Assembly (NCBI RefSeq): GCF_013362815.1
Contig: NZ_JABFVK010000013.1
Location: 372,001-436,000 of the forward strand
Reading direction: 5' to 3'
Source: Hamadaea sp.
Lineage (GTDB): Bacteria; Actinomycetota; Actinomycetes; Mycobacteriales; Micromonosporaceae
DNA: 64,000 nt
The notes below the pieces were generated by a model, which worked only from the letters and a program-made list of their open reading frames with translations, was not told where the DNA came from and ran no database searches. The first letter of the stretch is position 1, and every line of letters starts with the position of its first letter. The position numbers and the translations under genes were made by a program. Positions 1 through 8,940 of the stretch are shown here, in pieces.

Positions 1-1768
1 CCGGCGGGGCGCATTCCGGATAGGTCGTGGAGCTCACGCCGGGCAGGGTGGCCGGTGCGGTCCGGTCGATGGTGACGTCGCAGTACGCGCTCCAGGGTCC
101 CCAGTCGACGCCGTCGTACCCGATGGAGCGGTAGGACAGCTTCGCGCCGTCGGTCGCGTACTGGGCCGGGATCGACGCGCGGAAGGTGGACCCGGAGCCC
201 TTCGCGGCCGTGTTGACGCCGCCGAGGCGTACGTGGTCGCGGGTGTACCACTCGAACCCGCCGATGACGTTGCCGCCGTCGTAGTCGGAGATGACCGAAG
301 CCAGCTCGGGCCCACGCGATCCCTTCGCCGGATCGTTGTCCACGTACGGGTTCACGTAGGGCTCGTTCGGCTGCCCGGCGCACGGCTTGCCCTCCACAGT
401 GGGCAGCGACGGTGCGTTCGGGTAGGAGTTGTAGTGCACGGTCAGCGTCGGGTTGGTCGCGAACTTCTTCCACCCGTAGTCGTCGGCCTCGTTCTCGGCC
501 CGCAGCATGATCGTGGTGGCGGTCTTGCCCAGGCCGACCGACCAGTTCACGATCGGGGCGGCGTCCCAGCCCACCCAGTCGGCCGGGCAACCCGACCGCC
601 CATACGCGACGGTCCGGGTGCCCAGCGCGATGCCGGTGCCCGGCCACCACGGCTGATTGCTCCACGTGGTTCCGGTCCCGACCGTGTCCGTACCCCACGC
701 CTGGACGGGCTTGGCGGTGCACGACGCGGACCAGGTCTCCAACGCGTTGAACTCGGCGCCCAGAATGTGCCGGCCCACCAGGAAACCCGTAGAGAACTGG
801 AAGTAGGAACGGGCGTCGCCGATGCCGTTGCAGAAGCCGTCCAGGCTCGTCGGGCATTGGCCGACCTTGGCGATGCCGTCCCCGTCACCGCCCCAGAAGG
901 ACTGCCCGGCGTAGGCGGCGCCGGAGAAGACCAGCGCCCAGCCCGCCCCGCCGGCCGGGAAGTCGGGGTCGAGGTAGACCGGGAAGACCGCCGCCGGATC
1001 GGTCAGCAGCGCCCGATTCGGCCGCAGGACCAGGGCATCGTCGTCAAGCCGCAGGCCACCGGTGGTACGCCGCCCGCCGGAGTCCCACATCATCGGCGCG
1101 CCGGTGCCGAAGACCTGCTTGCCCGCCGCATCGGCGAAACCGATCGCACCGTGGTCGTCCGTACGCGCGGACAGCCCGTCGGTCGTCACCGGGAACCTGA
1201 TCTCGGTCAGACGATCGGCGGCGTCCCGGTTCTTGACGACGAGCACCTTGGCGAAACCGTCGGCGGTGGCCTTCATCCGCAGGTCGACGCCCGGAAACAC
1301 GTCCGGGTAGGTCGCGGTGTCGCCGCTCAGGCTGGGCACCGGCAGGCGGCCCGGCCAGCGCAGGATCACGCGGTGGCCGTCCTTCGCGACGGTGACCAGC
1401 GGCTGGTCGCCGCCCCCGGAGAACACCACCGACCGGGTAGTCGCCGCCGGGGCGACACTGCCGTCCGCCTGGCGGCTCAGGGTCGCGTCGATCGGCACCC
1501 AGCGACCGTCCTTACGAGCGCGTACCGGGACGGTATGCAGCACCGATGTGAAGGAGCCGTCCGGCTCGGCATACACGTCGCGTGCCTCGTCCAAATCATT
1601 GAGCACCTCGACGCGATGACCGAGACGCCGTGCTTCCGCACTCGCATCACTGGCGTTCGCCCGCTCGCCGCCGTTCGTGCCGGCGGCCGGTTCGGGATCG
1701 CTGATCGAAAAGGCCAAGCCAGCGACCATCACCGCGAGCAAGCCGGAAACCACACGCCGGACGTGCAC
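1..1768 (-). CDS. large secreted protein with DNRLRE-like region, 3' part beyond window
   Basis: The reading frame stays open on the minus strand from a GTG at 1768 to the window edge (about 589 codons), so only the N-terminal part is visible. The GTG follows a GGAGG four bases upstream. The first 30 residues form a signal peptide (VRRVVSGLLAVMVAGLAF core), followed by a region typical of actinobacterial RHS/LamG-type exoproteins: a 'PVRARKDGRWVPIDATL' segment, 'YPDVFPGVDLRMKA', and a middle region with 'SYFQFSTG' and 'TTIMLRAENE' that resembles DNRLRE repeats. The visible end resembles a fibronectin/Ig-like stretch. Role unknown; probably a secreted cell-surface or toxin-delivery protein. 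Family assignment is from memory of such proteins, without alignment. Confidence 0.7.
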   Translation of the reverse strand, partial: MHVRRVVSGLLAVMVAGLAFSISDPEPAAGTNGGERANASDASAEARRLGHRVEVLNDLDEARDVYAEPDGSFTSVLHTVPVRARKDGRWVPIDATLSRQADGSVAPAATTRSVVFSGGGDQPLVTVAKDGHRVILRWPGRLPVPSLSGDTATYPDVFPGVDLRMKATADGFAKVLVVKNRDAADRLTEIRFPVTTDGLSARTDDHGAIGFADAAGKQVFGTGAPMMWDSGGRRTTGGLRLDDDALVLRPNRALLTDPAAVFPVYLDPDFPAGGAGWALVFSGAAYAGQSFWGGDGDGIAKVGQCPTSLDGFCNGIGDARSYFQFSTGFLVGRHILGAEFNALETWSASCTAKPVQAWGTDTVGTGTTWSNQPWWPGTGIALGTRTVAYGRSGCPADWVGWDAAPIVNWSVGLGKTATTIMLRAENEADDYGWKKFATNPTLTVHYNSYPNAPSLPTVEGKPCAGQPNEPYVNPYVDNDPAKGSRGPELASVISDYDGGNVIGGFEWYTRDHVRLGGVNTAAKGSGSTFRASIPAQYATDGAKLSYRSIGYDGVDWGPWSAYCDVTIDRTAPATLPGVSSTTYPECAPP

Positions 1769-2136
1769 CGAACCTCCATGGGGAATACCGGAAGTCCCGT
1801 CCGGCTGCGAACCGGTCAGGCCGCCTCGAACCGAGGCGTACCACCGAATATCGCGGCATGCTGTTTCAGATCGCCTTCATGGTGCCTTCACGCAGTTCCA
1901 AGGCGCTCTGGTCCTCGTGCAGGTTGGCGAGCTGCGGCACAAGTGGCGGCGTACCGATGATTCCGGCGTGTCAGGCGGGCCACGTCCCCGTGCGAGACTG
2001 CTGACATGGTTGCTCCCGTACGCCCGACTGGTGCACCTCGCGACGTCGCAGGTCTGCGCATGAATCGGCTTCCCAGTACGAGTTCCGGTGCGGCGGTCGG
2101 TCGCGTCGACGCGCGGCGGCGGATCGGCCGTCCATC
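1769..2136. other. intergenic region, no gene recognised
   Basis: This 368-base divergent spacer lies between the secreted-protein gene (minus) and the GH31 gene (plus). Short frames exist on both strands but none has a ribosome-binding site plus a convincing protein. It presumably contains both promoters; I see no clear operator. Confidence 0.5.
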
Positions 2137-4476
2137 ATGAGTGGAATCGTGTGGGAGCCCCGCGACGACGGTCTGCTTCTGCGATGCGGTCGTCTCGCCA
2201 TTCGCGCGTCCTGGCAGGCGCCAGGGATCCTGCGGATCGCTGCGCTCCCGGCCGGCGTCGGGGAGCCGGGACTCGCTGACGGGCCGATGCTCGATCCTCG
2301 GCGGGTACGCGGGCACGTCCGCTTCGATCTGCATCAGTCATCGGACGAGCTGGTGATGTCCGATGGAATCTTGAGCCTGCATGTCAACGGCGCGACGGGT
2401 GCCTTCGCGTACCGCAATGCCCGGGGAGAAGTGCTGTTCCAAGAGCCCGAGGGTGGCGGAAAGCTCCTGATGCCACGGCGCGACGAGCTCACGGCGAATG
2501 GCTATCGCACGCAGCTGGACTTCCAGTTCTCGCCAGGGGAGTCGCTGTACGGGCTTGGTCAGCATGAAGACGGCAAGCTCGACTATCGCGGCCGATCGCA
2601 ATATCTGTACCAGCACAATCTCAAGGTCGCGGTGCCGTTGCTGGTCTCCTCGCGCGGATGGGGGCTGCTGTGGAACGGCTACTCGGCGATGACCTTCCGC
2701 GACGACTCGTCCGGCTCCTGCCTGCGGGCCGAGTACGCCGAACAGATGGATTACTTCGTCATCGCAGGCGACGGTCTCGACGACATCATCCGAGGCTACC
2801 GACACCTGACCGGGGCAGCACCCATCCCGCCGCGATGGGCGTTCGGATTCGTCCAGTCGAAGGAGCGCTACCAGGATCAGGAAGAGGTGCTCGACGTCGC
2901 CCGCCGATACGCCCAGCTCGGCCTACCGCCGGAGTGCATCGTCCTGGACTGGCAGTACTGGCCGGACGGCCAGTGGGGTCAGAAGTCGTTCGATCCGCCG
3001 CGCTTTCCTGATCCCGAAGCGATGAGCGGGGAGCTTCACGACATGGGCACACGGCTGATGGTGTCGGTCTGGCCGCATCTGCACAACGATGGTGCCGACC
3101 GACTGGAGTTCGCGGCCGCAGGCAAGCTACTCGGCAACGATTTCACCTATGACGCCTTCGACCCCGACGCCCGGGCCATGTTCTGGAACCAGGCCGAGCG
3201 AGGCTTGTTCGCCAACGGAGTCGACGCCTGGTGGTGCGACTGCTCGGAACCGTTCGAGGCGGACTGGACCGGCTCCGACCGGCCGTCGGATGAGGAACGG
3301 TGGCGGGTCAACGTCGAAATGGCCGAGCGGTACCTCGGCCCGCAGTGGGCCAACGCCTATTCGCTGGCGCACAGCCAGGGCGTGTGGGAGGGGCAGCGTG
3401 CGTCGGGCAGTCCCAAGCGGGTGCTCAATCTGACCCGCTCCGCGTGGGCCGGGCAGCAGCGCTACGGCACTTTCGCCTGGTCTGGCGACGTCAACGCATC
3501 CTGGGAGACCCTGCGCCGCCAGGTGCCCGAGGGGCTGAACTTCTGCGCTTCCGGCCTCCCATATTGGACCACAGACGTCGGTGGCTTCTTCGCCGCTTCA
3601 CGAGAACCGTGGTTCTGGCGCGGTGACTTCGACGCAGGGGTCGCCGACCTCGGCTACCGCGAGCTGTTCCTGCGCTGGTTCCAATACGCGACGTTCCTGC
3701 CCATGCTCCGGGCCCACGGCAGCGACACCCCGCGCGAGATCTGGCATTTCGGCGAACCGGGCAGCCCGATCTACGACACGCTCGTGCGATTCATCCGGCT
3801 ACGCAAAGCCCTAGTGCCATACCTGTACGCGGTTGCCGGTGCCGTCCACCTCGACGGATACACGATGATGCGCCCGCTGGTCTTCGATTTCGCGCACGAC
3901 GCCGAGGCGCTGCGAATCGAAGACCAGTTCATGCTCGGCCCGGCGCTGCTCGTCTGCCCCATCACCACCGCCCAGAAGTTCGGGCCGAACTCTGTTCCCA
4001 TACACGGCGCGTCGACAACCCGGCCGGTGTACCTTCCGACCGGCGGGCCGTGGGTCGACGTGTGGGACGGAACCGTGCATCACGGTGGCACCCACATCGA
4101 CGCCGCCGCACCCCTGGACACCATTCCCATCTACGCGCGGGCCGGATCCATCGTTCCCCTCGCCCCCGCCCAGGGCGAGTCCGCTGATCTAGATCTGCTG
4201 GTGTTCCCAGGAGCCGACGGTTCCTTCGTCCTGTACGAAGATGAGGGCGACGGTTGGCACTACGAAGCGGGCAGCTACGCGCGCACTGAACTACGCTGGA
4301 TCGACGCAACCAGAACGCTCATCATCGGCGCCCGCAACGGCTCATACCCCGCAATGCCGCTACAGCGAACCATCCGCGCGAGACTCGTAGCCGCCGGATC
4401 AAGCTGGCAAAACGATCCCGCCGCCGAATGGGCGTCCGTCCGGCACCGAGGCGACGAACTGCGCCTCCAGCTCTGA
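2137..4476 (+). CDS. GH31 family alpha-glycosidase (alpha-glucosidase/alpha-xylosidase-like)
   Basis: A 779-residue glycoside hydrolase family 31 enzyme, expected to cleave terminal alpha-linked glucose or xylose. Visible in order: an N-terminal beta-sandwich with 'YGLGQHE' (about 140), the barrel from about 230 ('PPRWAFGFVQSKERY'), 'IVLDWQYWPDGQWG', the nucleophile motif WWCDCSEP with Asp368, the probable acid/base Asp451 in 'FAWSGDVNASW', and C-terminal beta domains. No signal peptide is seen, so it is probably cytosolic, acting on imported oligosaccharides. It stands alone, with no sugar transporter beside it. The ATG at 2137 lacks a strong ribosome-binding site. Family certain; substrate not determined. 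Confidence 0.93.
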   Translation: MSGIVWEPRDDGLLLRCGRLAIRASWQAPGILRIAALPAGVGEPGLADGPMLDPRRVRGHVRFDLHQSSDELVMSDGILSLHVNGATGAFAYRNARGEVLFQEPEGGGKLLMPRRDELTANGYRTQLDFQFSPGESLYGLGQHEDGKLDYRGRSQYLYQHNLKVAVPLLVSSRGWGLLWNGYSAMTFRDDSSGSCLRAEYAEQMDYFVIAGDGLDDIIRGYRHLTGAAPIPPRWAFGFVQSKERYQDQEEVLDVARRYAQLGLPPECIVLDWQYWPDGQWGQKSFDPPRFPDPEAMSGELHDMGTRLMVSVWPHLHNDGADRLEFAAAGKLLGNDFTYDAFDPDARAMFWNQAERGLFANGVDAWWCDCSEPFEADWTGSDRPSDEERWRVNVEMAERYLGPQWANAYSLAHSQGVWEGQRASGSPKRVLNLTRSAWAGQQRYGTFAWSGDVNASWETLRRQVPEGLNFCASGLPYWTTDVGGFFAASREPWFWRGDFDAGVADLGYRELFLRWFQYATFLPMLRAHGSDTPREIWHFGEPGSPIYDTLVRFIRLRKALVPYLYAVAGAVHLDGYTMMRPLVFDFAHDAEALRIEDQFMLGPALLVCPITTAQKFGPNSVPIHGASTTRPVYLPTGGPWVDVWDGTVHHGGTHIDAAAPLDTIPIYARAGSIVPLAPAQGESADLDLLVFPGADGSFVLYEDEGDGWHYEAGSYARTELRWIDATRTLIIGARNGSYPAMPLQRTIRARLVAAGSSWQNDPAAEWASVRHRGDELRLQL

Positions 4477-4488
4477 TCAGAGCGTGGT

Positions 4489-5157
4489 CTAGTGCCTATG
4501 GGCGCTGTCGGTGAGGCCGATCCGGACGGCGAGGATGGCGAGCTGAACCCGGTTGGCGCTTCCGGTCTTGGTCATGAGGTTGGCGACGTGGGTCTTGACG
4601 GTGGTGACGGCGAGCCGGAGCCGTTCGGCGATCTCGGCGTTGGACAGTCCCGCGCCGAGCAGGGCGAGCACGTCTTGTTCGCGTTCGGTGACGTCCACGG
4701 CCGCGATGCTGGGCCTGGTGGTCGGGCTGGCCCGGGAGGTCAGAGCCTGTTGGACGACGCGGCGTAGCACGTCGGGGCTGAAGGGGTTCTCGTCGCGGGC
4801 TGCCCGCCGGATGCCGTCGAGAAGTTCACCCGGGGTCGCGTCCTTGACCAGGAACCCGCACGCGCCCACGCCGAGCGCCGGGTACAGATGATCGTCGTCG
4901 TCGAATGTGGTCAGTATGACGATCCTGGCAAGTGGGCGGCGCGCCAGGATGGCCGTCGTCGCGGTGATGCCGTCCATGCGTGGCATGCGCAGATCCATCA
5001 GGACGACGTCGGGGGCGAGCCGATCGGCGAGGCGGACGGCTTCCTGACCGTCGGCCGCCTCGCCGACGACCTCGATGTCTTCCTCGGCCGCACACAGAGC
5101 GCGCAGGCCGGCGCGCACAAGGCGCTGGTCGTCGACGAGCAGTACGCGGATGGTCAC
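4489..5157 (-). CDS. NarL/FixJ-type response regulator
   Basis: A 222-residue response regulator. The receiver domain occupies residues 1-120, with the acidic pocket at Asp9-Asp10, phospho-acceptor Asp55 (VVLMDLRMP) and the conserved Lys in 'FLVKDA'. A LuxR-type helix-turn-helix lies at about 155-215 ('LTEREQDVLALLGAGLSNAEIAERL'-like). It starts with GTG and overlaps the stop of the upstream histidine kinase by four bases, so the pair is translationally coupled. It resembles the DesR/LiaR branch rather than DosR. Target genes are unknown. Confidence 0.93.
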   Translation of the reverse strand: MTIRVLLVDDQRLVRAGLRALCAAEEDIEVVGEAADGQEAVRLADRLAPDVVLMDLRMPRMDGITATTAILARRPLARIVILTTFDDDDHLYPALGVGACGFLVKDATPGELLDGIRRAARDENPFSPDVLRRVVQQALTSRASPTTRPSIAAVDVTEREQDVLALLGAGLSNAEIAERLRLAVTTVKTHVANLMTKTGSANRVQLAILAVRIGLTDSAHRH

Positions 5158-6350
5158 GCGGCCACCGTCAGCCGAACGCGGGCGGGCAGGACGGCCAGCA
5201 GACGCCAGCCCGTCCGACCTGGCCCGGCCTCCAGACGGCCGCCGAGCAAGGTCATTCGCTCGTGCAGGCCCATCAGACCGTGACCGCCACTGGGGATGAG
5301 CCCGTTGCCGGCCGGGCCGCCGTCATCCGTGATCTCCACTTCGACCTCTCCTTGCGCGGTCGCGGCGACCCGTAACGTCGCCGTCGCGCCGGCTCCGGCG
5401 TGTTTCACAACGTTGATCAAGCCCTCCTGGGCGACGCGGAGCACGGCAAGGCCGCGTACGGCATCGAGGTGAGTCAACGCGTCATCGATGACCACGGTGA
5501 CCGGGAGGCCGGCTTGGCGGATCCGGTTCACCGCCTGGTCCAGGGAGTCGGGAAGGTCGGCTGGGTCGAGCACCGGTGCGTGCGGGTCGTCACCGGCGGC
5601 GATGGGGTCGCGCAGCACGGCCACGAGGCGGCGCAAGTCGTCGAGAACGGCCGTGCCGGTGGCGTGGACGTCGTCGAGGGCCGCCTTCGTCTCTTCGCTG
5701 TCCTTGCCACCGAGATGCCGCGCGACTCCGACGCGCAACACGATCGAGGCTACGTGATGCACGACGATGTCGTGCAGTTCGCGGGCGATGGCCGTCCGTT
5801 CGACGGCCCGCGCCGCTGCGGTCTCCGCCTCCTGCCTGCGTTCCAGGTCCAAGGCTCGCTCAGCGGCCTCGGTGGCGATGCGACGGGCGGTCGCCAGCCG
5901 CATTCCGAACAACACCGGCGCACCCACGAGGCAGCAGAACACCACAGCGGTGATGGGATAGAAGGGCGTCGGCAGCTCGGTGAGCGGCACGTCGATGACC
6001 GACACGAACATGCCGGCCGTGGCCACGGACACGCCGAGGGCCAGCCGCCAGCCGCGCCGGGCCAGCGACAAGTCGATCAGGCCGATCATCGTTGCCAGGA
6101 GCACAACGAAGTCAGCCTGCGTACCCAGGTAGTCGGTGAGGATCAGCAGGCCCGTCAGGCCGCAGATGGCGACGAACGGCATCCTGCGGCCGGCCAGGGG
6201 CAGGGCAGCTGCCGATAGTCCGGCCACCCAGGCCCAGCCGTCGACGGGCTGTCCCGGCTGGCCGGCGACCGACAGATAGCACACCGCGAACGCGACAGGC
6301 AGTAGCCGGACGAGCGCTGACCGCGGAATGCGGCGGACGGTAACCCTCAC
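5154..6350 (-). CDS. sensor histidine kinase, HisKA_3 type
   Basis: A 398-residue membrane kinase paired with the NarL regulator. About four to five transmembrane segments fill residues 12-150, followed by a short coiled segment ('ERALDLERRQEAETAAARAVERT'-like), the HisKA_3 dimerisation domain with phospho-acceptor His193 (RELHDIVVHHV), and a C-terminal HATPase with the G-box 'GHGLMGLHERM'. I chose the GTG at 6350 because the membrane region begins immediately afterwards; longer in-frame extensions run into the neighbouring plus-strand gene and are not protein-like. It lacks an extracytoplasmic sensor domain, so it probably senses a membrane signal. Confidence 0.9.
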   Translation of the reverse strand: MRVTVRRIPRSALVRLLPVAFAVCYLSVAGQPGQPVDGWAWVAGLSAAALPLAGRRMPFVAICGLTGLLILTDYLGTQADFVVLLATMIGLIDLSLARRGWRLALGVSVATAGMFVSVIDVPLTELPTPFYPITAVVFCCLVGAPVLFGMRLATARRIATEAAERALDLERRQEAETAAARAVERTAIARELHDIVVHHVASIVLRVGVARHLGGKDSEETKAALDDVHATGTAVLDDLRRLVAVLRDPIAAGDDPHAPVLDPADLPDSLDQAVNRIRQAGLPVTVVIDDALTHLDAVRGLAVLRVAQEGLINVVKHAGAGATATLRVAATAQGEVEVEITDDGGPAGNGLIPSGGHGLMGLHERMTLLGGRLEAGPGRTGWRLLAVLPARVRLTVAA

Positions 6351-6407
6351 GCCACGATGGTAGAAGCCCTGCGACCTGGCCGTATCCTTCCTTGGGAGGA
6401 GGCGCTC

Positions 6408-7103
6408 GTGCCATCGGCCGCCTGGATCAGGCTCGCAATGATGAGGCGGCGTAGCGGCGTACGCAGCAAGCTGATCTTCGTGACGATGAAGACCAGCGAC
6501 CTGCTCACCTTCCTGGGCGTGGCCACCCGCCACCCGCGCACTGTGGGTGCCATCGCGCCGAGCGCCCGTGCCCTCTGCCGCCGTCTCGCCCAGATCGTTC
6601 CGAGCGTACGCCCATCGACGGTTGTGGAGCTCGGCGCCGGAACGGGGGCGGTCAGCGATGCGATCAGGCAACGCCTTCAGCCCGGTTCCCGCCACATCGC
6701 CCTGGAGATCGACAAGGAGTTCGCCACGCGCCTGCGCCGCAGCCGACCCGACCTGGAGGTCATCAACGCCGATGCCACCAGCCTCGGGTCCATCCTCGAA
6801 GACCGTGGTGTCCACCAAGTGGACGCGATTGTCAGTGGTTTGCCCTGGTCGTTGTTTCCGCCCGCACAGCAGCGGAAGATCCTCAACGATGTCGGGTGGC
6901 TCCTCGCGCCCGATGCCGCCTTCACGACTTTCGCGTACCTCCACGCGTTGCAGCTTTCCGGCGCGCGCCGGTTGCGGCGAAACCTGCACGAGTCCTTCGA
7001 CGAGGTCATCACGAGCCGGAGCGTCTGGTGGAACGCCCCGCCTGCGCTGACCTACGTCTGCCGGCGGCCGCGTCAGCGGGCTTGGCGCGGCGCGCGTGTG
7101 TAA
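6408..7103 (+). CDS. SAM-dependent methyltransferase, phospholipid N-methyltransferase-like
   Basis: A 231-residue class I methyltransferase. Motif I is 'VVELGAGTGAVSDAI' and the acidic post-II residue is in 'IALEIDKEFA'. The motif IV position reads 'IVSGLPWSLFP', the form seen in PmtA-like phospholipid N-methyltransferases and distantly in rRNA adenine methylases. The GTG at 6408 is preceded by GGGAGGAGG five bases upstream, better supported than an earlier in-frame start at 6357. No membrane anchor is seen. Predicted substrate (phosphatidylethanolamine or an rRNA/small molecule) is not settled. Confidence 0.75.
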   Translation: MPSAAWIRLAMMRRRSGVRSKLIFVTMKTSDLLTFLGVATRHPRTVGAIAPSARALCRRLAQIVPSVRPSTVVELGAGTGAVSDAIRQRLQPGSRHIALEIDKEFATRLRRSRPDLEVINADATSLGSILEDRGVHQVDAIVSGLPWSLFPPAQQRKILNDVGWLLAPDAAFTTFAYLHALQLSGARRLRRNLHESFDEVITSRSVWWNAPPALTYVCRRPRQRAWRGARV

Positions 7104-7126
7104 CCGAGCATGGCGACGGCGCTGGG

Positions 7127-7741
7127 TTACAGATCGCCGCCAAACCGGGACTCGGCTTGCGCCTCGATCTGCTCACGAGTCACGATGCTTTCCGCGAGCT
7201 GGAGTGGGACAAGTCTGGTGGCGGCCGGAACCATCCAGGTGTCGCCATTCTCTGCGGTGCAGTGCAGCCACAGCCGGATTGGATTGGTGTATCTCTCCCA
7301 TTCCTCCGTGGACGCGGCTCGCATGTAGAGGGTTTCATCTCCGCCGGGATGCAGCCGGAACGTCTCGGTGTCGATGGGACCGTCGTAGTAGGGGCTGTCG
7401 TCATCCCAGACATATGGCCCGAAGTCCGCCTCGGTATCGGTGCGGCCAAAGACGCGAGGCCGAACTGAGGCGATGACATCGACCCAGGCGAGTGACCTCG
7501 AGTCGGTCAAGGTGATGCTGCAGGCGGCCAGCCGGTTGTCCATGACCAGGCCCTCACACTCCAGCTGAAACTCCGGGCGGTTCTCGGCGTGCCACCGTGC
7601 CTTCTCAATCTCCGTCAACACGGCAGTCGCGTCCGCAGCATTCTGCGCAGCCCGCCAGGAGAAGTAGGCGACGATTGCGGCAATGACAGCCACAGCGACA
7701 CTGGCAAGCGAACCGATTGCACTGACGAGATCGGCGTCCAC
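7127..7741 (-). CDS. membrane-anchored hypothetical protein
   Basis: A 204-residue protein of unknown function with a single N-terminal transmembrane helix (about residues 8-28, 'IGSLASVAVAVIAAIVAYF'-like). This is followed by a short helical linker rich in Ala and a soluble acidic domain with many Trp/Tyr residues. The soluble part resembles beta-rich domains of cell-envelope hypothetical proteins in actinobacteria. It starts with GTG at 7741. It converges on the methyltransferase gene with 23 bases between stops. I recognise no catalytic motif. Confidence 0.7.
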   Translation of the reverse strand: MDADLVSAIGSLASVAVAVIAAIVAYFSWRAAQNAADATAVLTEIEKARWHAENRPEFQLECEGLVMDNRLAACSITLTDSRSLAWVDVIASVRPRVFGRTDTEADFGPYVWDDDSPYYDGPIDTETFRLHPGGDETLYMRAASTEEWERYTNPIRLWLHCTAENGDTWMVPAATRLVPLQLAESIVTREQIEAQAESRFGGDL

Positions 7742-7788
7742 GACCCACCCTAACCCGGTCGGGTGATCTTGGCGGCTACGCTGGGCGG

Positions 7789-8424
7789 ATGGACGAGAGC
7801 CTGGCCCGCGCCTGGGTGGACGGATGGGTGCTGTCGCGGGGAGCGGCCCCGCCGCAGGAAGTCGACGGCGGTCTGTTCATCGACGTCGGCCTGACGACGC
7901 ACGTCGGGCGCTACGTTCTGTTCGACGCCGACGAGGCTCGCGTACGCCGGCTCACCGAGACGGTCACCGCGCCGAACACGTGGATCAAGACCTTCCTCGA
8001 ACCGGAGACCATCGGCTCCTGGATCGCCGACGGGACGGCCTGGCGCGTCGACGATCCGGTCTTTCTCATGAGCACCGAACTCGACGCCCATCGCGACCGG
8101 CCTGCGCCGGCAGGGTACGAGCTGCGACTGTGGACCCGAAACGGGATCACCAAGGCGCTGATCGTCACCGAAGACGGCTCCTTCGCGGCGCGCGCACAGA
8201 CTGCTGCGGCCGATGAGGCGTACACGGTGGTCTTCGACATGGTGGAGACGGCGGCCGAGCATCAGCGTCGTGGCCTAGGCCGATGGGCCATGACCGCACT
8301 CGCGGAGGCTGCGGTCGCCCGGGGAGCGCGAGCGGGCGTGCTGGCCGCGACCGTCGAGGGGCGTGCGTTGTATGAAGCGCTGGGATGGTCCGTGGCCGCG
8401 CCGTTCGGCGGCCTGGTCTTGTAG
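7789..8424 (+). CDS. GNAT family N-acetyltransferase
   Basis: A 211-residue acetyltransferase. The C-terminal half carries the GNAT fold with the acetyl-CoA-binding motif A 'EHQRRGLGRWAMTALAEAA' (about residues 160-178) and the terminal 'ALYEALGWS' motif. The N-terminal 90 residues are less typical and may be a degenerate first GNAT domain. Substrate unknown. It is divergently arranged from the membrane-anchored hypothetical gene and ends in a convergent pair with a clear hairpin after its stop. Confidence 0.85.
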   Translation: MDESLARAWVDGWVLSRGAAPPQEVDGGLFIDVGLTTHVGRYVLFDADEARVRRLTETVTAPNTWIKTFLEPETIGSWIADGTAWRVDDPVFLMSTELDAHRDRPAPAGYELRLWTRNGITKALIVTEDGSFAARAQTAAADEAYTVVFDMVETAAEHQRRGLGRWAMTALAEAAVARGARAGVLAATVEGRALYEALGWSVAAPFGGLVL

Positions 8425-8426
8425 CG

Positions 8427-8459
8427 GAACCCGCGGACAGCGACGCCGCCCGCGGGTTC
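8427..8459. terminator. bidirectional hairpin terminator
   Basis: GAACCCGCGG (8427-8436) pairs perfectly with CCGCGGGTTC (8450-8459) across a 13-base loop, between the convergent stops at 8424 and 8466. There is no T-run, as is usual in high-G+C actinobacteria. Confidence 0.6.
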
Positions 8460-8465
8460 GGGCTG

Positions 8466-8894
8466 TCAGGCGTTGACGCCCTTCCAATCGGTGCAGTTCT
8501 TGAGCTCGCCGTCGATGTAGCGGCAGGCCTTGAAGCTCAGCAGACTGCCTTCGTGGTAGTCCTTGTTACAGGTGCCCCAGTGCCCGGCCGTCAGCTTGTT
8601 GATGCAGATGCCCTGGCGGTAGAACTCGCCGTTGTAGTGGTTCTGCCAGTACACGACGCTCGGGTAGCCGTCGGACTCCATGTCCTTGACGAACCAGATG
8701 TCGCCGTCCTTGCGGAAGCACGCCTGGGCGTAGGTGTTGAGCATGCATCCGTCGGTGACCGGGTCCATGCCGTAGGACACGGCCTCGTTCCACTCGGTGG
8801 GCGGGGGAACGACGGCTGAGGCGGGCGTCGCCACGGCGGTGACCGCGGTGAGCACCCCGATCACGACGATGGCGATTCGTTTGGCGATACGCAT
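8466..8894 (-). CDS. small secreted protein of unknown function
   Basis: A 142-residue preprotein starting at ATG 8894 with a classic Sec signal peptide (basic MRIAKR, hydrophobic core, cleavage near 'TPASA-VVPP' at about 28). The mature part is about 114 residues with six cysteines, suggesting three disulfides, and is rich in Tyr, Trp and Lys. No domain is recognised; it looks like an exported enzyme inhibitor or a spore/cell-surface protein, but this is a guess. The start lies just downstream of the ECF sigma gene, which ends at 8941 on the same strand. Confidence 0.8.
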   Translation of the reverse strand: MRIAKRIAIVVIGVLTAVTAVATPASAVVPPPTEWNEAVSYGMDPVTDGCMLNTYAQACFRKDGDIWFVKDMESDGYPSVVYWQNHYNGEFYRQGICINKLTAGHWGTCNKDYHEGSLLSFKACRYIDGELKNCTDWKGVNA

Positions 8895-8940
8895 CGGGGT
8901 AGCATGCCAGACTTCAACATCAACTGGCCATCTTGGACGA

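Noticed and set aside
233-1960. Long plus-strand frame opposite the secreted-protein gene
   Set aside because: It is antisense to a well-formed secreted protein with signal peptide and has Arg/Pro-rich shadow composition.
4489-5157. NarL-type regulator as the missing DosR
   Set aside because: Its C-terminal half and its HisKA_3 membrane kinase partner resemble DesR/LiaR-type pairs, without DosS GAF domains.
7098-7132. TGTAACC/GGTTACA inverted repeat between convergent genes
   Set aside because: Short seven-base stem with a 20-base loop; too weak to call a terminator.
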